From contig NZ_JAIWOI010000368.1 of the NCBI RefSeq assembly GCF_020217005.1, positions 1 through 12,347 on the forward strand: a DNA stretch of 12,347 nucleotides, given 5' to 3'. The DNA is from Rheinheimera sp. (lineage in GTDB: Bacteria; Pseudomonadota; Gammaproteobacteria; Enterobacterales; Alteromonadaceae). The number at the start of each line of letters is the position of its first letter. Positions within the stretch are counted from its first letter, which is position 1. Both the position numbers and the translations under genes were made by a program. The notes under the pieces were generated by a model, which ran no database searches, was not told where the DNA came from, and saw only the letters and a program-made list of their open reading frames with translations. This document shows positions 7,783 through 12,347 of the stretch, piece by piece.

Positions 7783-8546
7783 CAGTTCTGCTCCTTCTGA
7801 GTTGAATCCGCTTTTGAATCAAGTAACTGGCGAACCCAGGGTCTGTGCTGTTCAAAAATAAGGATCTGACTGCGCAAGCGTAAGCAGGTTAAGGCTGCCA
7901 GCAACAAGGCGAAACCTAAAATACTGATGAGCAAAGGCCATAACATCGATGGGTCTATCGACGGCTTAGCGAACTTGGTGATAGTAGCGCCCTGATGCAG
8001 CGTATTCCACCACTCCACCGAGAAGTGAATAATAGGTAAATTCACTACGCCAACTATCGCCAGCAAAGAAGCTACTTTGATGCCTCGGGCTGCTTCTGAA
8101 AATGCGCCTGATAAAGCAATCACACCTAAATATAAAAACAGCAGCACTAACTCAGAAGTTAAACGCGCATCCCAGACCCACCAGGTTCCCCACATCGGCT
8201 TACCCCAGGCGGCGCCGGTAAATAAGGCGATTGCCGTATAAACAGCACCTATGGGTGCTATGGCCAATACAGCCCATTGTGCCACCCGGATTTGCCAGAC
8301 CAGCCCTATAAAAGCAGCAATAGCCATACTGCTGTATGCGCCCATAGACCAAATAGCGGAAGGTACGTGAATATAAATAATGCGGTAGCTGTCGCCCTGC
8401 TGATAATCTGCCGGACTAAAAGCCAGACCCCAGATATTGCCCAGCAACAGAGTAAATACAGCCAGAACCATCAGATAAGGCAATAAGCGGCCACACAGAT
8501 GGTATAAAGTTTCAGGTTTGGCGTAAGGATCTAACCAACGGAACAT
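7782..8546 (-). CDS. ccmC: Haem handling protein CcmC
   Basis: A 254-residue six-span inner-membrane protein that presents haem to CcmE. The WWD motif MWGTWWVWDARLTSEL occupies about residues 118-133. With the start at 8546, the haem-ligating histidines fall at 60 (IHVPSAIWSMG) and 184 (WWNTLHQG), the same numbers as in E. coli, and the first 19 residues align with the E. coli N terminus without a gap. That is why I prefer 8546, one base after the ccmB stop (TAG T ATG), over the in-frame ATG at 8558, which would add four residues and overlap ccmB by 11 bp. Neither start has a strong ribosome site, so translation probably depends on coupling to ccmB. The stop overlaps the ccmD start. Confidence 0.97.
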   Translation of the reverse strand: MFRWLDPYAKPETLYHLCGRLLPYLMVLAVFTLLLGNIWGLAFSPADYQQGDSYRIIYIHVPSAIWSMGAYSSMAIAAFIGLVWQIRVAQWAVLAIAPIGAVYTAIALFTGAAWGKPMWGTWWVWDARLTSELVLLFLYLGVIALSGAFSEAARGIKVASLLAIVGVVNLPIIHFSVEWWNTLHQGATITKFAKPSIDPSMLWPLLISILGFALLLAALTCLRLRSQILIFEQHRPWVRQLLDSKADSTQKEQN

Positions 8547-8547
8547 A

Positions 8548-9213
8548 CTACCCCACATTCATTCTCAGAGCCTGACGCACGGCCAGAGGCACCAGCGCTA
8601 AGGCAAATAATAAAAAAGCTAATAATACAGCCAACTGGCCTGTGTAAGGCAAAGCAGTAGCCGCGGCTTCCATAGCTCCACTGGCAAAAATCAGCAGTGG
8701 AATGTACAAAGGTAAAATAATCAGTGCCTGCAATATCCCGCCTTTATCAGCGGCCATTGTCAGAGCTGCACCAAGTACACTTAATAAACTTAATACGGGC
8801 GTACCCAACAATAGGGTCACTACTAACACCTGCCAGCTTTGCCAATCCAGCCCCAACAGCACAGCGATTAACGGCGACACCAGCACCAAAGGCACACCAG
8901 TGGATAACCAGTGACAGCAAATTTTTGCAGTCACATAACTAAATAAACCCTGGCGTCCGGCGACTAACTGCTCTATCACGCCAAAACGATAGTCATCTTT
9001 AAACAAACGTTCAGCAGATAGCAACACACTTAATAGTGCTGCTATCCACACCAGGCCTGGCGCTATTTGTTTTAGCATACCGGGTTCAGGGCCAATACCA
9101 AGCGGAAACAAGCTTAGTACCAATAAAAAGAACACCAATGGGTTCAGCCAGTCGGCTTTTTGCCGACCTAACAGCTGTAATTCTCGTTGAACCAAAGCAC
9201 GCCACATCACCAT
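8548..9213 (-). CDS. ccmB: Haem exporter ABC permease CcmB
   Basis: A 221-residue permease with about six transmembrane helices, partner of the CcmA ATPase in the CcmABCD complex that releases holo-CcmE. Diagnostic stretches are NPLVFFLLVLSLFPLGIGPEP (~24-44), IAPGLVWIAALLSVLLSAERLF (~50-71) and TGVPLVLVSPLIAVLLG, all close to the E. coli protein. The start at 9213 has GGAG five bases upstream and aligns with the E. coli N terminus. A second Met at 9207 forms a TGATG junction with the ccmA stop and is a possible alternative. Length equals the family norm of about 220 residues. Confidence 0.97.
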   Translation of the reverse strand: MVMWRALVQRELQLLGRQKADWLNPLVFFLLVLSLFPLGIGPEPGMLKQIAPGLVWIAALLSVLLSAERLFKDDYRFGVIEQLVAGRQGLFSYVTAKICCHWLSTGVPLVLVSPLIAVLLGLDWQSWQVLVVTLLLGTPVLSLLSVLGAALTMAADKGGILQALIILPLYIPLLIFASGAMEAAATALPYTGQLAVLLAFLLFALALVPLAVRQALRMNVG

Positions 9214-9833
9214 CTGTACTCCAGTTCAAGGCTCTTCAGCTCTGGATAAGCCGCAGACAAGCTCTGATGACTGGTCAGCACTATGACGCCACCAGCGGCA
9301 AGATGCTGTAAAAAATGTTGTTCAAGTCTGGCAATCAGCTGCTGATCCAATGAAGTAAAGGGTTCGTCCAAAATCCACACCGGTTTATTGGTAAACCATA
9401 AACGTGCCAGAGACACCCGGCGCTGCTGGCCGGCAGAGAGCATAAAACAAGGAATATCTTCCAGACCGGCCAAGCCTAAGGAACCCAGCAACTGGTAAGG
9501 GTCGGCAAGCTGTTGATCGGTCAGTGCCGACCAGAAAGCCAGATTTTGCAGGGCCGTCAGTTGCGGGTGTATACCACTTTGGTGGCCGATAAAAAGTAAT
9601 TGTTCAGCATAAAGCTCAGGCTGGGCAAAAAGAGGTTTACCATGGAATAAAATCTGACCGTCTTCAGGCAAAGTTAAACCCGCCAGCAGTCGCAATAGCG
9701 AACTTTTACCGGCACCGTTTTTTCCTTGTATATAAAGCACTTGCCCTGCACTTAACTGAAAATTTAAGTTTTCAAATAACACTCTGTCCTGACGGACACA
9801 GCTTAATGCTTCGGCGGCCAAAATTATCGACAA
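9207..9833 (-). CDS. ccmA: Haem exporter ABC ATPase CcmA
   Basis: The ATP-binding subunit of CcmABCD, about 208 residues from the chosen start. Walker A is GKNGAGKS (~37-44), the Q-loop region IGHQ is at ~82-85, the ABC signature LSAGQQRR is at ~132-139, Walker B VWILDEP is at ~152-158 and the H-loop His is at ~189 (LTSHQ). The signature and Walker B text closely resemble E. coli CcmA. I prefer a TTG start at 9833 because GGGAG lies eight bases upstream and the protein then begins where family members do (MSIILAAEAL...). The ATG at 9863 gives 218 residues but has no clear ribosome site. This is the first gene of the nine-gene ccm operon; its stop overlaps the ccmB start region by 7 bp. Confidence 0.95.
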   Translation of the reverse strand: MSIILAAEALSCVRQDRVLFENLNFQLSAGQVLYIQGKNGAGKSSLLRLLAGLTLPEDGQILFHGKPLFAQPELYAEQLLFIGHQSGIHPQLTALQNLAFWSALTDQQLADPYQLLGSLGLAGLEDIPCFMLSAGQQRRVSLARLWFTNKPVWILDEPFTSLDQQLIARLEQHFLQHLAAGGVIVLTSHQSLSAAYPELKSLELEYRW

Positions 9834-9920
9834 AGGGCAAACTCCCAAAAAAAGTCGCGGCATCTTAGCATATTGGTAATAGAATACGAATGAGCTATAA
9901 CCTTGAAACTTTAGATATTA

Positions 9921-9934
9921 ATGTTTCAGATCAA
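9921..9934. promoter_or_regulatory. Weak FNR-like site upstream of ccmA
   Basis: ATGTT-TCAG-ATCAA matches the FNR consensus TTGAT-N4-ATCAA at 8 of 10 positions, with one perfect half-site. FNR-type control of cytochrome c maturation is known in enteric bacteria, so the location makes sense, but a degenerate palindrome in AT-rich DNA is easily found by chance. It overlaps the candidate sigma-28 -35 region. Confidence 0.2.
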
Positions 9935-9952
9935 AGCCACAATGGCCGATAA
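9926..9952 (+). promoter_or_regulatory. Candidate sigma-28 (FliA) promoter for the FliK-like gene
   Basis: GCCGATAA at 9945-9952 is an exact match to the flagellar sigma-28 -10 box. At the correct distance (14 bases) lies TCAGA, only a partial match to the -35 forms TAAAG/TCAAG. Transcription would start about 35-40 bases before the GTG start codon. Placement directly upstream of a flagellar gene supports the call; the poor -35 keeps it tentative. Confidence 0.45.
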
Positions 9953-9997
9953 CCCTATGGCCTTGCACCTAATTATTACCAATGGACAGCAAAACCA

Positions 9998-11896
9998 GTG
10001 AACCAGATCACACTAGATAACGCGTTAAACAGCCTGAACAAAGGGTCTGTGCCCGCAGCTGTGTTACTGGAAGAACATAACTATCAGGCGCTGTTAAATA
10101 TTGGCAGAGACGGTATGGGCCAGCTCAAGCTACAAACCCCGGCCGGTCTGGTCCTGATCCAGGATGCCAAACTCAATTTACCAGCACTGCAGGGCCAACT
10201 GATGGTGCAGCTCAGTCAGGCCTTATCGGGTCAGTTGCAGCTAAAGCTCAGTCAAAACGGCCCACCACCTATGCCGGTGCAACTGACACAACCCCAATTA
10301 CAACAGCTGATCACTCAGCTCAATACGCAATTGTCCTCACAACTCACAGCGCAGTTGCAAACACAAACCAGCACTGAAGCCACTAAAAACTGGCAAGTTC
10401 AGGTTCAAATCCAACGCCAGGACCAGCAGTTAATAGTGCAATTGGGACAACAAAAAGTTCAGTTGCCTTTACCTGCACAGTTGCAAAGCTTGCCGGCCAG
10501 TCAATGGCTGGATGCTAAACTGCAACTCAAAGCCGGCCAGTTAAGCCTGGTGTTACCAAAAACACTACTCAGCCAAAGTTCAGAGCGACCAGTTGCGACT
10601 CAAACTAAAACCGAATTAGTGACCATACCGCTCAAAGATACAGCAGCGAACAACAAGCCCGCTTTGGCTACGCCCTCCCCGACAACTCAGCCAGCGCAGA
10701 CAGCTGCTACAAAAGCCGGCCTCCAGGCAGCGGCGCCGCAAATCATTCCGCTGTCCCCTGCGGTGCAGCAGCGAATTTTACCTTTGGTACTGCCGCAGCT
10801 GACCAATGCCGCCAACGGTACAGTGCTAAGTTTAAACGAGTTAAAACAACTGCCTTTACCTGCTGCCACTAAACAACAACTGGCCGATCCGCAGTATCAG
10901 CTGCAGTTAACACCACAAGGACAGTTGCAACTAAAAGCTATTCCTGAACAGAAAACCATACTGATAGAGCAGCAACCCAAAGTGCTGCAACTGCAGAACG
11001 CCAAAGCGGAACAAAACCAGGCGAGCACCACAGCGAGCGAAGCGGTTAAAGTTGCCAAAATAATAGTGGAACCTGGTGTGCTGAATCAGGCCTGGCGGCA
11101 ACTTCTGCCTATGCTAAATCCTGAATGGGATAATCTGGCCGAAGCGCCGGATCTGCCTGAACCCGTCAAAGCCATATTGCAACTGGTGCGACAAAGTCAG
11201 CCCGACGCCAGTAAATTATCAGGCCTGGCGCAACTACCAACCCAATTGCAGGCTCTATTGCAGTTTAGCCCGCTGCAAAACGTCACTATGCCACAAACCG
11301 CAGCCGGTACTTTGGCAGTGGCTATTCAGTTATTGCTGGGCCGTTTGGGCCAAAGTGTGCCGCAAAACGACAGAGGGCCAAACAAAGAGCATAAGCTCAA
11401 AGAGTTTGTTGCTCAGCTCGATCAAACTCAAAGCAGTCAGTTATTAAAACAACTGTCCAGCCAAAGTTCGTCGCTGCAACATGCGCAGTTATCCACGCTG
11501 GAACAGCAAAGCAAAGACTCAATGCAGCAAATTTTCTTAACTTTGCCTATTCAGAATCAACAGGTTTCAGACTTCTGCCAAATCGCTATTACCCAGCAGG
11601 ACGAAGAACAGGAAAAAGGCAAAGGTAAAGCTGTGGCCTGGCAACTATCAATGAAGTTTGATTTAAAGCCACTGGGACAACTGCTGGCGATCAGCAAATT
11701 ATCTGGCACTTCACTGGCGCTGCAGCTCTACACCGACACTCAGGCTCTACAATTATTGGCCGAAAAATACCTGCCACTGTTAAAGGACAGATGCAAAGCT
11801 CAGGGTATAGAAGTCACAGAAGCCCATTGTCAGTTAGGCAAGATCCCGGACAGTTTAATGCCCAAAACCACCAGCTTGCTGGCAATTCGGGTGTAG
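9998..11896 (+). CDS. FliK-like flagellar hook-length control protein, Gln-rich
   Basis: A 632-residue protein with no signal peptide or membrane span. The C-terminal ~100 residues (about 515-615) resemble the FliK C-terminal domain (Flg_hook), including MKFDLKPLGQLLAISKLSG followed by an amphipathic strand and the helix LLAEKYLPLLKDRCKAQGIEV. FliK measures hook length and signals FlhB to switch export substrate. The long N-terminal part is very glutamine- and leucine-rich (about 15 Gln in the first 100 residues). It has a near-periodic Q-L stretch at ~103-124 and a Pro/Thr/Ala linker at ~215-250, consistent with an extended ruler-like region. The start is a GTG at 9998 with a weak ribosome site; there is no in-frame ATG between it and the upstream stop at 9950-9952. 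The next gene, 9 bases on, is an FlhB switch-domain homologue. This may be a second FliK rather than the main hook-length protein, since no other hook genes are nearby. Confidence 0.82.
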   Translation: MNQITLDNALNSLNKGSVPAAVLLEEHNYQALLNIGRDGMGQLKLQTPAGLVLIQDAKLNLPALQGQLMVQLSQALSGQLQLKLSQNGPPPMPVQLTQPQLQQLITQLNTQLSSQLTAQLQTQTSTEATKNWQVQVQIQRQDQQLIVQLGQQKVQLPLPAQLQSLPASQWLDAKLQLKAGQLSLVLPKTLLSQSSERPVATQTKTELVTIPLKDTAANNKPALATPSPTTQPAQTAATKAGLQAAAPQIIPLSPAVQQRILPLVLPQLTNAANGTVLSLNELKQLPLPAATKQQLADPQYQLQLTPQGQLQLKAIPEQKTILIEQQPKVLQLQNAKAEQNQASTTASEAVKVAKIIVEPGVLNQAWRQLLPMLNPEWDNLAEAPDLPEPVKAILQLVRQSQPDASKLSGLAQLPTQLQALLQFSPLQNVTMPQTAAGTLAVAIQLLLGRLGQSVPQNDRGPNKEHKLKEFVAQLDQTQSSQLLKQLSSQSSSLQHAQLSTLEQQSKDSMQQIFLTLPIQNQQVSDFCQIAITQQDEEQEKGKGKAVAWQLSMKFDLKPLGQLLAISKLSGTSLALQLYTDTQALQLLAEKYLPLLKDRCKAQGIEVTEAHCQLGKIPDSLMPKTTSLLAIRV

Positions 11897-11905
11897 AGGA
11901 TAGCA

Positions 11906-12235
11906 ATGAACGATCAGACAAAAACACCCCATCCATTCGACACAGACGCCAGTGCTGTGGCGCTGGCTTATGATGGTAAAAATGCGCCACAAATAGTAGC
12001 CAAAGGCCATGGTGAACTGGCGCAGGATATTATAGCCACCGCCAGAGAACATGGCGTCTTAGTGCATGAAGACGAAGAGCTGGTCAAAGTACTGCAGCGG
12101 ATAGAACTGGGCACAGACATTCCCAAAGAGTTATACATCATCATAGCCGAGCTGATTGCCTTCTCTTATGTGCTGCAGGGTAAATTCCCGGAAGAATGGC
12201 ACAACATCCACCAGCGTATTGATTTAAAAAGTTAA
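11906..12235 (+). CDS. Stand-alone FlhB C-terminal-domain homologue (FhlB/YlqH type)
   Basis: A 109-residue soluble protein matching only the cytoplasmic switch domain of FlhB/EscU/YscU. The recognisable core runs AVALAYDGKNAPQIVAKGHGELA (~17-39), then AREHGVLVHEDEELVKVLQRIELGTDIPKELYIIIAELIAFSYVL (~47-91). The four transmembrane helices of FlhB are absent. The NPTH autocleavage motif that precedes this core in FlhB is replaced by TDAS, so it cannot self-cleave in the usual way. Such orphan domains are known beside fliK-like genes and can partly substitute for the FlhB C terminus. A good ribosome site (AGAGGA, 5-base spacing) lies just after the FliK-like stop, so the two form an operon. No T-tailed terminator follows; the end repeat begins 20 bp downstream. 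Confidence 0.9.
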   Translation: MNDQTKTPHPFDTDASAVALAYDGKNAPQIVAKGHGELAQDIIATAREHGVLVHEDEELVKVLQRIELGTDIPKELYIIIAELIAFSYVLQGKFPEEWHNIHQRIDLKS

Positions 12236-12237
12236 CA

Positions 12238-12274
12238 GGGTCAGAGCCTTGGCTCTAAAAATGGGGTCAGATCC
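12238..12274 (+). repeat. Duplicated GGGTCAGA(G/T)CC motif with a short hairpin
   Basis: GGGTCAGAGCC (12238-12248) and GGGTCAGATCC (12264-12274) are near-identical direct copies 26 bases apart. The second lies inside the end repeat and the first just outside it. Between them the arms AGAGCC and GGCTCT (12243-12256) form a tight hairpin followed by A5 rather than T, so it is not an ordinary plus-strand terminator. The left end of the window lacks the outer copy. Confidence 0.6.
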
Positions 12275-12347
12275 TGAGGTATCCCCACAAAAATATGAGT
12301 AAAATCATAGAGGTGATACAAAAAATTAAGTAAGTGAGAACATTCAT
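12256..12347 (-). repeat. Right arm of the perfect 92-bp inverted repeat
   Basis: The exact reverse complement of bases 1-92. Relative to transcription of the neighbouring gene it has the same orientation as the left arm: both arms read TAAAAATGGGGTCAG away from the gene just after its stop codon (immediately after kelch on the left, 20 bp after the FlhB-like gene on the right). The minus-strand frame 12347-12267 repeats the 26-residue hydrophobic reading frame of the left arm. Confidence 0.95.

Larger units (their letters stand above)
9872..9983. promoter_or_regulatory. Divergent intergenic region with paired TATTACCAAT elements
   Basis: The 134-bp gap between ccmA and the FliK-like gene must carry both promoters. 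A perfect 10-bp inverted repeat flanks it: ATTGGTAATA at 9872-9881 and TATTACCAAT at 9974-9983, with 92 bases between the arms. In the sense direction of each transcript, the same TATTACCAAT lies just before the first gene (8 bases before the ccmA ATG at 9863 or 38 before its TTG, and 14 before the FliK-like GTG). It could be a paired operator, a shared leader motif or chance. I found no convincing sigma-70 promoter for ccmA. Confidence 0.35.

Noticed and set aside
7861..7872. Internal AGGATCTGAC match to the end repeat
   Set aside because: It is a 10-bp match inside ccmC coding sequence with no extended similarity, so chance is sufficient.
12243..12256. AGAGCC/GGCTCT hairpin as a rho-independent terminator for the FlhB-like gene
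   Set aside because: It is followed by AAAAATG rather than a T-run, and its loop is only two bases if fully paired.
1..12347. The whole window as a composite transposon, genomic island or linear plasmid
   Set aside because: The interior is a complete ccm operon plus flagellar and transport genes, with no transposase, integrase, replication or partition gene. The end repeats are better explained as copies of a dispersed element at contig ends.

Overview
The window looks like a stretch of core chromosome from a flagellated, cytochrome-c-producing gammaproteobacterium. The ccm genes most resemble Alteromonadales-type versions; a Rheinheimera/Alishewanella-like host is a guess from overall protein character, not a demonstrated assignment. 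Coding density is high. I see no tRNA, rRNA, CRISPR array, integrase or transposase gene.

Layout, left to right. Positions 1-92 are one arm of a perfect 92-bp inverted repeat; the other arm is 12256-12347, so the repeat forms both exact ends of the window. Next, on the minus strand, come a secreted six-bladed kelch protein (93-1079) and a POT/PTR2 proton-coupled peptide transporter (1151-2569), separated by a terminator hairpin. A 243-bp gap (2570-2812) holds a candidate transporter promoter and a second hairpin related to the first. The minus strand from 9833 down to 2813 is a complete cytochrome c maturation operon in the order ccmA-B-C-D-E-F-G-H-I. Every junction is tight or overlapping (TGATG, ATGA, TAGATG or an 8-bp overlap), so the genes are probably translationally coupled. 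A 134-bp divergent intergenic region (9864-9997) separates this operon from a plus-strand pair: a glutamine-rich FliK-like hook-length control protein (9998-11896) and a small stand-alone homologue of the FlhB cytoplasmic switch domain (11906-12235).

How the genes work together. CcmABCD load haem onto the chaperone CcmE and release holo-CcmE. CcmF, CcmH and CcmI bring together haem and the reduced CXXCH site of apocytochrome c. CcmG supplies periplasmic reductant. All key residues I could check are present, so the system should work. The FliK-like/FlhB-like pair belongs to flagellar export and substrate switching, and a perfect sigma-28-type -10 box (GCCGATAA) lies upstream of it.

The least explained features are the 92-bp inverted repeat at the two ends, with its nested palindrome and short hydrophobic reading frame, and the shared TATTACCAAT element ahead of both divergent transcription units. 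The rest is canonical. I did not find a convincing new multi-gene system, and the simplest reading of the end repeat is a contig bounded by two copies of a dispersed element.
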